Source of the DNA: M0108 sp963841065
GTDB taxonomy: Bacteria > Pseudomonadota > Gammaproteobacteria > Chromatiales > Chromatiaceae
Direction: 5' to 3'
DNA: 64,000 nucleotides
Assembly (NCBI GenBank): GCA_963841065.1
Contig: CAWJBI010000050.1
Location: 4,746 to 68,745, forward strand
The notes under the pieces were generated by a model, which did not search any database, had not been told where the DNA came from, and saw only the letters and a list, made by a program, of their open reading frames with translations. Numbering within the stretch: the first letter of the stretch is position 1; each line of letters opens with the position of its first letter. Shown one piece after another: positions 28,301 through 35,767 of the stretch. A program made the position numbers and the translations under genes.

Positions 28301-28826
28301 TGGGTATCACGCGCATACCGCGCCCGCCGCCGCCCCAACTGGCCTTGAGCATCAGGGGATAGCCAACGGTCGCCGCCAGGGCCTTGGCCCCCTCCAGATC
28401 CCGGGGCAGGGCGCCCGTCGCCGGCACCACGGGCACCCCGGCCCGGGCCGCCAGTTCCCGCGCCGAGACCTTATTGCCCAGCAGCCGCATGACCTCGGGT
28501 CTGGGGCCGATGAAGGCGATGCCAGCGGTGGCGCAGGCCTCGGCGAAATCGGGATTCTCCGAGAGAAAGCCGTAACCGGGGTGAATGGCATCGACCTGGT
28601 TCTCGCGGGCGATGCGGATGATGTCGGCGATATCCAGGTAGGCCGCGATGGGTTTCTGGCCGGCACCCACCCGATAGGCCTCATCGGCCTTGAACCGGTG
28701 CAGGGCAAAGCGATCTTCGTTGGAAAAAATGGCGACGGTACGGATGCCCATCTCGCTGGCCGCGCGCAGGACGCGGATGGCGATTTCACTGCGGTTGGCG
28801 ACAAGCAGACGGCGAATCTTTTTCAT
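25382..28826 (-). CDS. pyc: Pyruvate carboxylase, single-chain (one-base frameshift)
   Basis: This biotin enzyme carboxylates pyruvate to oxaloacetate to refill the TCA cycle. The biotin carboxylase domain (about 1-450) begins MKKIRRLLVANRSEIAIRVL and holds YPLMLKASWGGGGRGMRVI and FIEVNPRIQVEHTVTE. The carboxyltransferase domain (about 530-800) has LTDTSMRDAHQSLFATRMRT and FHTHDTSG. A biotinyl domain at the end has the EAMKMETML site. The two halves lie in different frames. Dropping one base near 27251 joins them into 1147 aa, the normal length for the one-chain enzyme. Two separate subunits are unlikely because the second half has no sensible start. Confidence 0.92.
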
Positions 28827-29014
28827 GGCTCTGGGGTCTAATAAATTTGAAAGATGAGTAGGCTGGGATAATCGCTTAACTGTGCCATGGCTGACCGTCT
28901 GGCGCCATGGATTCTGGCGAAGATTTTCGCAGCGATTTGCTCGTCTATTGCGCTTTGCGGGCGTTTACCGCATAATCATATGGTCTGTCAACCCCTCATT
29001 TGTACCCTAGCACC

Positions 29015-30709
29015 ATGGCAAACCCGATACCCTCCCGTTGGCGCAAGCCATTGCTTCATATTGCCCTTTTCATCGCGAGCATATACCTCTATGCCTTGCT
29101 GATGGAGGTGTGGGGGGGGTTTAGCGCCCGTCTACTGTATTTGCAGTGGCCGGAGGCCATCCTCGTCCTCTACTTCTACGGTTTGATCTACAGCCTGCTC
29201 AAGCCTTCCGCTTGGCGCCCCTGGCTGGCGGGCGTGCCTATTTTCCTCGTCTATCTGGTACATGACATCTTTTATCTGGTTTACGGCAAGGTCTTCCGCT
29301 TTATCAATGTGGCGGAAGTGCCCGAACTCCTCCAGATACTGCCGCCCGCTTATGCCGTCCTGCTGGTGATAGGCTTCCTTGCCCCTTTTGCCCTCATCCT
29401 GGCACGCATCGATTATCACAGGCCCTGGCGCATCCTGCTGGCGCTCTTGCCGCTGGTGTTGGTCGTAACCCTCATCAAGGCGACGCCGACCGCCTTTGCC
29501 ACGGGATTTAAATCCGTGGCCCATGAGATCGTCAAGTATTCCGATGGCAAGAGTGTGGAGAGCAACGGCCGGCTGGCCATGCTGCTGTTCCGGGAGGCGG
29601 AGCGGGAAGGGACCCTGGCCATGATCAAGCCCTATCTGAATCGTCCAGGTTTTGACAAGGCCTTCGCGGGGGAGGTGGAGGGCATTCGGCCCTACCTTCA
29701 GCCACGTAACGTGCATCTGATCGTCCTGGAGAGCTTTCTTGATCCGCGTCTTTTCCGCGACCTCAAGTTATCCGGTGACCCCGTGCATCCGGACTTTGCC
29801 GCCCTCTTTGGCGACAAGCTGGGCTTGTCGGTCTCGCCCGTCTTTGGCGGCGCGACCTCCCAGGCCGAGTTTGAAGTCCTGTGTGGCGTGCCGGCCATGG
29901 AGCGGCTGTCCAGCGTCGAGTTCAACACCTTCACCGGGGCCGAGGCCCATTGCCTGCCTGGCCTGTTGGCCGAATTGGGCTATCGCGCCATCGCCAGCAA
30001 TGCCTATAAACCCAATTTCTTCAACACCCAACCGGCCTATAAGGGCATGGGTTTCGCCGAACAGCAGTTCCCCGTGGAGTTCTTTACCCTGGAACCCACC
30101 TACCTCAAGTTTGGAGATCCCGGCGAGGAGGAATATCTTTTTGACGGCGATCTCTTCCCCCAGAACCTGGATTTAGTGCGTCGGCATCTGGAAGAGCATC
30201 CCGATCAACCGCTGTTTAACTATATGCTGACCATTTATGGCCATACGCCGCACAATCTGAATGAGGACAAGCGGCCTATCCTCATTAAATCGGAATCGAA
30301 CAACCCGGATGATCAGATCGAGCGGGTCGTCAATCAGTTTTACTACCGCACCCAGGCCATTGCCCGTTATGTGAAGGAATTGATCGCTCTCGATCCCAAT
30401 AGCCTGATCGTCCTGGTTTCCGATCACGTGCCCCCCTTGCAGTTTGGGCCCATCACCTATAAGGCGTTAGCCTACATGGATAATCGAGAGGGTTACTATT
30501 TCTATAATCGCCTGGCGATTATCGAGCAGGGTAAGCCGGTGACCTACGACCCCATGCGCCACTTCGATCTGCCCAAGCTGATTATGAACAACCTGACCCA
30601 GGGTCATTACTGCGCCACCGGCGATTGCGAATATCTCGTCAAGACCAAGCCAGCCCTCGATACCTATTTCGACAAATACCTGGCCTTGATGGCTCATGCG
30701 TCCGAGTAG
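29015..30709 (+). CDS. LTA-synthase-like membrane sulfatase/phosphotransferase family protein
   Basis: The ATG at 29015 opens a 564-aa protein. About five membrane segments (residues 10-175) precede a periplasmic alkaline-phosphatase-superfamily domain (about 225-550). That plan is shared with LtaS, OpgB/MdoB and related phosphoglycerol or phosphoethanolamine transferases. Visible active-site features are VHLIVLESFLDPRLF (metal-binding Glu), FGGATSQAEFEVLCG (Thr nucleophile region) and VLVSDHVPP (Asp-His metal ligands), plus TIYGHTPH. A Gram-negative role in modifying periplasmic glucans or lipids is likely, but the acceptor is unknown. It directly abuts the DUF455 gene. Confidence 0.82.
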   Translation: MANPIPSRWRKPLLHIALFIASIYLYALLMEVWGGFSARLLYLQWPEAILVLYFYGLIYSLLKPSAWRPWLAGVPIFLVYLVHDIFYLVYGKVFRFINVAEVPELLQILPPAYAVLLVIGFLAPFALILARIDYHRPWRILLALLPLVLVVTLIKATPTAFATGFKSVAHEIVKYSDGKSVESNGRLAMLLFREAEREGTLAMIKPYLNRPGFDKAFAGEVEGIRPYLQPRNVHLIVLESFLDPRLFRDLKLSGDPVHPDFAALFGDKLGLSVSPVFGGATSQAEFEVLCGVPAMERLSSVEFNTFTGAEAHCLPGLLAELGYRAIASNAYKPNFFNTQPAYKGMGFAEQQFPVEFFTLEPTYLKFGDPGEEEYLFDGDLFPQNLDLVRRHLEEHPDQPLFNYMLTIYGHTPHNLNEDKRPILIKSESNNPDDQIERVVNQFYYRTQAIARYVKELIALDPNSLIVLVSDHVPPLQFGPITYKALAYMDNREGYYFYNRLAIIEQGKPVTYDPMRHFDLPKLIMNNLTQGHYCATGDCEYLVKTKPALDTYFDKYLALMAHASE

Positions 30710-31576
30710 ATGAGAGCCGCGGGCGCGGAAGGGGAGACCCAGGCTGTCGGTCTCTTTGGGTTGGCCTTGGCCTGCCTGCGGGAGCGGGACCCCGACCAGA
30801 AGGTCGAACTGACGCGGCGCGCCGCGGCGGACTGGCGGGCCGGTGAGCTTGCTCTCGAGGACCCCATCCCCCCGGAGGACCTCGCGGAACCGGGCCGTCC
30901 CGAACGCCCCGAGCTGGTGGCGCCCCGGGCCCTGGCGAAGCGTTCCGCCAAGGGCACCGCTGGCGGGGGCCAGGGGCGCGCCGCCCTGATTCACGCCGTG
31001 GCCCATATCGAATTCAACGCCATCAATCTGGCCTGGGATGCCGTTTACCGTTTTCGCGGCCTGCCTCGCGCCTATTACGACGATTGGGTGGGCGTGGCGG
31101 CGGAGGAGGCCCTGCATTTTGGCCTCATGCGGGATCGCCTGAGGACCCTGGGCCATGAGTATGGTGATTTCCCGGCCCACGATGGCCTCTGGTCCATGGC
31201 GCGGCGCACGGCGGCCGATCCGCTGGCGCGCATGGCCCTGATCCCCCGGGTGCTGGAGGCACGGGGCCTGGACGTGACCCCGGGCATGATCGCCCGCCTG
31301 CGGGCCGCCGGGGATGGCGAGACGGCGGACTGCCTGGAGGTCATCCTGCGCGACGAGGTCGGCCATGTGGCGGCCGGGACGCGCTGGTTCCGCTTTCTCT
31401 GCGCGGAGCGGGGGCTCGAACCCGAGGGCCAGTATTTTGAGCTGCTGGCTCGCTATCTGGGCGGCGAGGTGCGCGGCCCCCTCAATCTGGCGGACCGCCG
31501 CCGCGCTGGCTTTACCGAGGCCGAACTGGAGCGTTTGCAGGCGCTCTGCCACAAACCCGCTTCCGCCGGGACCTGA
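30710..31576 (+). CDS. DUF455 family ferritin-like protein
   Basis: The start ATG follows the previous stop with no gap, so the two genes are co-transcribed. The 288-aa product matches the DUF455 family, which has a ferritin-like four-helix fold. Candidate metal ligands are in IHAVAHIEFNAINLAWDAVY (about residue 95-115), GVAAEEALHFGLMRDRL (about 130) and LRDEVGHVAAGTRWFRFLC (about 215). The repeated E-x-x-H pattern supports a di-metal site. The biochemical role is not established. The pairing with a membrane sulfatase-fold protein gives no obvious hint. The stop is 2 bp from convergent lpxH. Confidence 0.88.
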   Translation: MRAAGAEGETQAVGLFGLALACLRERDPDQKVELTRRAAADWRAGELALEDPIPPEDLAEPGRPERPELVAPRALAKRSAKGTAGGGQGRAALIHAVAHIEFNAINLAWDAVYRFRGLPRAYYDDWVGVAAEEALHFGLMRDRLRTLGHEYGDFPAHDGLWSMARRTAADPLARMALIPRVLEARGLDVTPGMIARLRAAGDGETADCLEVILRDEVGHVAAGTRWFRFLCAERGLEPEGQYFELLARYLGGEVRGPLNLADRRRAGFTEAELERLQALCHKPASAGT

Positions 31577-31578
31577 AC

Positions 31579-32322
31579 CTATTCCGGGAGGATGGCCTCT
31601 CGCCGCCAGCCCGCTGCCGAGACACTCAATACCTCGCCCCGCTCGGGATGCCAGTCCGCCAGGACCTGGCGCATCGCGGCGTGGCCGTCGAGGTCGAAGG
31701 CGTGTTCCCCGGGTCTGTGGGTATGGCCATGGATCAGGTGCCAGGCGCCATGGCGGCGCAAGGTGGCCTTAACGGCCTCCTGATTCACATCCATGATGGC
31801 CAGGGGCTTGCGGGCGATCGCCTGGCCACTCTTGCGGCGGTAACTGGCCGCCATGGCGCGGCGCTTGTCCAGCGGTTTCAACAAAAAGAGCCACCTGACG
31901 ATGGGGTTGCGGATGAGGCGGCGGAATTTCTGGTAGGCCAGGTCGTCGGTGCACAGCAGGTCCCCATGCATCAGCAGGGTGGGGGTCCCCAGCAACTCCA
32001 CCCGGCTTGGCTCCCGTAACAGGGTACAGCCCGTCTCCTGGCTAAAGCGCTTGCCGAGCAGAAAATCCCGGTTGCCGGAAATAATGGCGCAGCGGGTGCC
32101 GCTGGTGGTGAGGTCGTGCAGGGCCTGGCGGATGGCGGGGTAGGGGGCTTGATCATCATCGTCACCAATCCAGGCATCGAAGAGATCGCCGAGGATGTAG
32201 AGGGCCTCGGCCCGCCGCGCCCGCCGGCGCAGAAAGCCCAGGAACAACTCCACGGTGCCCGGCTGCTCCGGCGCCAGGTGAAGGTCGGAGATGAAGAGAA
32301 ATTCCGGCGGTGAGGAGGGCAT
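31579..32322 (-). CDS. lpxH: UDP-2,3-diacylglucosamine diphosphatase LpxH
   Basis: LpxH hydrolyses UDP-2,3-diacylglucosamine to lipid X and UMP in lipid A synthesis, at the inner membrane. The 247-aa product has all calcineurin-type metal motifs in order: FISDLHLAPEQP, LGDLFDAWIGDDD, SGNRDFLLGKRF, LMHGDLLCTDD and LIHGHTHRPGEH. This shows an outer membrane with lipopolysaccharide. AGGAG lies shortly upstream of the ATG at 32322. ppiB follows on the same strand 56 bp upstream in the direction of transcription, giving the order ppiB then lpxH, as in many gammaproteobacteria. Confidence 0.95.
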   Translation of the reverse strand: MPSSPPEFLFISDLHLAPEQPGTVELFLGFLRRRARRAEALYILGDLFDAWIGDDDDQAPYPAIRQALHDLTTSGTRCAIISGNRDFLLGKRFSQETGCTLLREPSRVELLGTPTLLMHGDLLCTDDLAYQKFRRLIRNPIVRWLFLLKPLDKRRAMAASYRRKSGQAIARKPLAIMDVNQEAVKATLRRHGAWHLIHGHTHRPGEHAFDLDGHAAMRQVLADWHPERGEVLSVSAAGWRREAILPE

Positions 32323-32378
32323 GCGCCTGAGCCGCTAAAGCTTGATCCTTGCCGCCAGGCGCTCCCCCAGGGGCCTGC

Positions 32379-32867
32379 TCAGGCCACGACCTCGGCCTTC
32401 TCGATCAGGATGTCCTCGACGGGGACATCCTGGTGGCCCTGACGGTTACCCGTCTTGACCCCCTTGATCTTGTTGACCACCTCCATGCCCTCGGTCACCT
32501 TGCCGAAGACGCAATAGCCCCAGCCATCCTGGCCCGGATAGTCGAGAAAGGCATTGTCGGCGACGTTGATGAAGAACTGGGAGCTGGCGGAGTGGGGGTC
32601 CGAGGTGCGCGCCATGGCGATGGTGCCCGTCTTGTTCTTGAGGCCGTTCTTGGCCTCGTTTTGGATGGGGGCGCGGGTACGCTTCTCGGCGAAGCGGCTG
32701 TCCATGCCGCCGCCCTGGACCATGAAGCCATTGATGACGCGGTGGAAAATAGTGCCGTCGTAATGGCCTTCGCGGACGTACTGCTCGAAGTTGGCGGCGG
32801 TGCCCGGCGCCTTTTCGAAGTCGAGCTCGATGGCGATGTCGCCGTGATTAGTCGTGAGTTTGATCAT
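32379..32867 (-). CDS. ppiB: Cytoplasmic cyclophilin peptidyl-prolyl isomerase
   Basis: This 162-aa isomerase has no signal peptide and starts MIKLTTNHGDIAIELDFEKA. The cyclophilin active-site strand is GTIFHRVINGFMVQGGGMDS, with MARTSDPHSASSQFFINV and GKVTEGMEVVNKIKGV. Length and motifs match PpiB, the cytoplasmic enzyme. The frame stays open far upstream, but the ATG at 32867 gives the normal N-terminus. It lies 124 bp downstream of a second, exported cyclophilin on the same strand. Confidence 0.94.
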   Translation of the reverse strand: MIKLTTNHGDIAIELDFEKAPGTAANFEQYVREGHYDGTIFHRVINGFMVQGGGMDSRFAEKRTRAPIQNEAKNGLKNKTGTIAMARTSDPHSASSQFFINVADNAFLDYPGQDGWGYCVFGKVTEGMEVVNKIKGVKTGNRQGHQDVPVEDILIEKAEVVA

Positions 32868-32991
32868 GAAAACATTCTCGGAGCGAGGTGCGTGAAATGC
32901 CCGCGCGACTGGCGCGGGCCATGGCGAGTGGCGGCGGGGTGCTATCCCTCTGGCCGACCCGACGGGTGGGATAGGGGCCCGCGACCTGGGT

Positions 32992-33567
32992 TCAGCCGCC
33001 CACGCGGCTGGCCTTTTCGATGATGACGGTCTCCTGGGGCACGTCCTGGGGGAACTGGCCCTTGGCCCCGGTGGGCAGGGCGCCGATGGCGTCAACCACC
33101 GTCATGCCCTCCGTGACCCGCCCGAAGACGGTGTAGCCCCAGCCACGCGGGGTCTTGGCGGTATGGTTCAGGAAGGCGTTGTCCTTGAGATTGATGAAGA
33201 ACTGGGCGGTGGCCGAGTTGGGGTCGCTGGTGCGGGCCATGGCGAGGGTGCCGCGCTCGTTCTTGAGGCCGTTGTCCGCCTCGATCGCCACCGAGGGCCG
33301 GGTGTCCTTTTGTTTCATATCCTGGGCAAAGCCACCGCCCTGGATCATGAAGTCCTTGATAACGCGATGGAAGACGGTGCCGTTGTAGAAGCCGCTGTCC
33401 ACATAGGCGAGGAAATTCTCGACCGATTTGGGGGCCTGGTCGGGGTAGAGTTCCAGGACGATGACCCCCTTGTTGGTTTGGAGGCTGACCTGGGGGTTGC
33501 CCGCCAGGGCGCTGCCCGCGAGGACGAGCGACAGCAGGGCGAGGGCGATGAGGGTGAATCTCCGCAT
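32992..33567 (-). CDS. ppiA: Periplasmic cyclophilin peptidyl-prolyl isomerase
   Basis: This 191-aa isomerase carries a signal peptide (RFTLIALALLSLVLAGSALA) and is therefore predicted to be periplasmic. The catalytic core reads GTVFHRVIKDFMIQGGGFAQ, then MARTSDPNSATAQFFINLKD and FGRVTEGMTVVDAIGALPTG. An AAGGAG ribosome site lies 8 bp before the ATG at 33567. It is a close paralogue of the next gene, ppiB, and the pair probably arose by duplication with one copy gaining export. It is divergent from cysS with a 189-bp gap. Confidence 0.92.
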   Translation of the reverse strand: MRRFTLIALALLSLVLAGSALAGNPQVSLQTNKGVIVLELYPDQAPKSVENFLAYVDSGFYNGTVFHRVIKDFMIQGGGFAQDMKQKDTRPSVAIEADNGLKNERGTLAMARTSDPNSATAQFFINLKDNAFLNHTAKTPRGWGYTVFGRVTEGMTVVDAIGALPTGAKGQFPQDVPQETVIIEKASRVGG

Positions 33568-33756
33568 CTTGGAGCTCCTTAAAGTGCAGGGGACGGGGAT
33601 AAAACATGGCATATTACGGGTTCGGTCCGGATCGGAAAACCCCCGCGTCGCCATCGAGGTCCGGCGAGACCGCTCGCGGGGGCTGGGCGCGGTTTTCGCC
33701 CCCGGGGCCGCTTTGCTACTATCCCCCGAATTTCCTCGATCCCGGTCCCAAACTCC

Positions 33757-35139
33757 ATGCTTCAGATCCATAACAGCCTGACCCGCCATAAAGCGGATTT
33801 CGTCCCCCTGGAACCCGGCAAGGTCCGCCTCTACGTGTGCGGCATGACGGTCTATGACCTCTGCCACCTGGGGCACGCCCGGGTCATGGTGGTTTTCGAT
33901 GTCGTCTATCGCTATCTGCGGCACCTGGGTTACGAGGTGACCTATGTGCGCAACATCACGGATATCGACGATAAGATCATCAACCGCGCCAACGAGCGCG
34001 GCGAGGCCTTTGCCGATCTGACGGCGCGTTTCATCCAGGCCATGCACGAGGACGCCGCGGCCCTGGGCGTCCTGCCACCCACGGCGGAACCCCGGGCCAC
34101 CGCCCACATCGCCGAGATCCTGGCCATGATCCAGGTCCTGATCGCCAAGGGTCATGCCTACGTGGCGGATAATGGCGATGTCTATTACGCCGTCGCCAGC
34201 TTCCCGGGCTATGGCCGTCTCTCCGGCAAGGACCCGGCGGAGTTGCGCGCCGGCAGCCGGGTGGAGCCGGACGAGGCCAAGCGCGATCCCCTGGACTTCG
34301 CCCTCTGGAAGGCCGCCAAGGCCGGCGAGCCGGCCTGGGCATCGCCTTGGGGTCCGGGGCGCCCCGGCTGGCATATCGAATGCTCCGCCATGTCCACCTG
34401 CTGCCTGGGCAACCACTTCGACATCCATGGCGGCGGCGCCGATCTCCAGTTCCCCCATCACGAAAACGAGATCGCCCAGTCCGAGGGCGCGACCGGCGAA
34501 CCCTTCGTCAACGTCTGGATGCACAACGGCTTCGTCCGGATCAACGAGGAGAAGATGTCCAAGTCCCTGGGCAACTTCTTCACCGTCCGCGAGATCCTGG
34601 CGCGCTACCGCCCCGAGGAGGTGCGCTACTTCATCCTCACCAGCCAGTACCGTAGTCCCCTCAACTATGACGAGGAGCATCTGGAGCAGGCCCGGGGGGC
34701 ACTGACGCGCTTCTATACGGCCCTGCGCGGCCTGCCCAGTGCCCCGCCCGCGGGGGGCGAGGCCCTCCGGGCGCGCTTCGCGGCCGCCATGGACGATGAC
34801 TTCAATACCCCCGAGGCCCTGGCCGCCCTCTTCGACCTGGCGCGGGAGATCAATCGCGCCCGGAGCGAGGACCTGGCCCTGGCCGCGGGCCTGGCCGCCC
34901 AACTTCGGGCCCTGGGAGCTGTGCTCGGTATCCTCCAGGACGATGCCGAGGCCTATCTGCGCGGCGGCCCCGCGGCGGGAGGCCTGAGCGATGCCGACAT
35001 CGAGGACCTCATCCGCCGGCGCGCCGAGGCCCGCCAGGCCCGCGCCTGGGCCGAGGCCGATCGGCTGCGGGATGAGATCCAGGCGGCGGGCATCCTGCTG
35101 GAGGACGGGGCGGGCGGCACCCGCTGGCGGCGGGCCTGA
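33757..35139 (+). CDS. cysS: Cysteinyl-tRNA synthetase
   Basis: CysS charges tRNA-Cys. The 460-aa class I enzyme has the zinc and nucleotide site YVCGMTVYDLCHLGHARVMV near residue 28, IECSAMSTCCLG and HHENEIAQSE as further zinc ligands, and the KMSKS loop in NEEKMSKSLGNFF near 267. A helical anticodon-binding region follows at about 340-460. Length equals the E. coli enzyme (461). The cyclophilin pair upstream is divergent, a neighbourhood seen in many gammaproteobacteria. Confidence 0.97.
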   Translation: MLQIHNSLTRHKADFVPLEPGKVRLYVCGMTVYDLCHLGHARVMVVFDVVYRYLRHLGYEVTYVRNITDIDDKIINRANERGEAFADLTARFIQAMHEDAAALGVLPPTAEPRATAHIAEILAMIQVLIAKGHAYVADNGDVYYAVASFPGYGRLSGKDPAELRAGSRVEPDEAKRDPLDFALWKAAKAGEPAWASPWGPGRPGWHIECSAMSTCCLGNHFDIHGGGADLQFPHHENEIAQSEGATGEPFVNVWMHNGFVRINEEKMSKSLGNFFTVREILARYRPEEVRYFILTSQYRSPLNYDEEHLEQARGALTRFYTALRGLPSAPPAGGEALRARFAAAMDDDFNTPEALAALFDLAREINRARSEDLALAAGLAAQLRALGAVLGILQDDAEAYLRGGPAAGGLSDADIEDLIRRRAEARQARAWAEADRLRDEIQAAGILLEDGAGGTRWRRA

Positions 35140-35764
35140 GAGAGCGGACCTACCTCGATCGCCCCGGAGATCCTGTTCGCCCTGTGGCGGTATGCGACCC
35201 TGGAAGAGGTTGGCAGCGCGCGGGCGGGGTCTGGTGCTCCTGTCCGGGGGACGCCGTAAATCCATCCCTGGAGGCTCGGGCATGGCATCCCTGCCATGCA
35301 CGCCCCCGGACAGAAGCACCAGACCCCGCTAATGAGGATCTGGCGGCTGGGTACGCCGGGAGTTACGGCTGCCCGGCCTTGGCGAGAGCCTTGATCACGG
35401 GGGTGCTTGAGGGGGTACTAACAAGGAGTGGATGCTCTTTCGGATTCCTATTTGGATTCAATAGGCTAGGAGGGTCTGCACTACATGTATCAGGAGGCGG
35501 CACTAGAAGTAGCGGCGATCTCGGGGAGGGTGAAGGACCTCGGGACACGATACCTGTCCAGGCCTGGAGCATCTTTTTTTGCCAGCTACTGATTACAAGC
35601 AATAAAACGCCAAAAATATCGGTTTGGACGTATTTGTTGTCTTCACAGGGCCGCCGCGCGGGTGTAGCCTCGGCCGAAATCCATGTGCCCCATCCCCCGC
35701 ACCCGGCCAGCCGCAGCAGAGCCGGGGCCAGGGACCCCCGGGCGCCACCACCGGAGGTCCCGCC
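35140..35764 (+). other. Intergenic region with one palindromic repeat element
   Basis: No gene is supported in these 625 bases. The left part contains the inverted-repeat element at 35226-35327. From about 35395 to 35640 the sequence is AT-richer than its neighbours and could hold the promoter of the following exported-protein gene. GGAGG at 35753-35757 is that gene's ribosome site. Confidence 0.5.
35226..35327 (+). repeat. Palindromic dispersed repeat, copy 1
   Basis: Outer arms at 35226-35250 and 35303-35327 are 25-bp inverted repeats with one mismatch. Inside is a perfect 8-bp hairpin (GCATGGCA, loop TCCC, TGCCATGC at 35280-35299). A single-stranded linker (GACGCCGT, then ATCCCTG) sits between the left arm and the inner hairpin. 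Copy 2 at 38806-38903 has the same plan in the opposite orientation. Confidence 0.85.
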
Positions 35765-35767
35765 GTG

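Noticed and set aside
27204..28841. A 545-codon open frame antisense to pyruvate carboxylase.
   Set aside because: Same shadow effect over the biotin carboxylase domain; composition is not protein-like.
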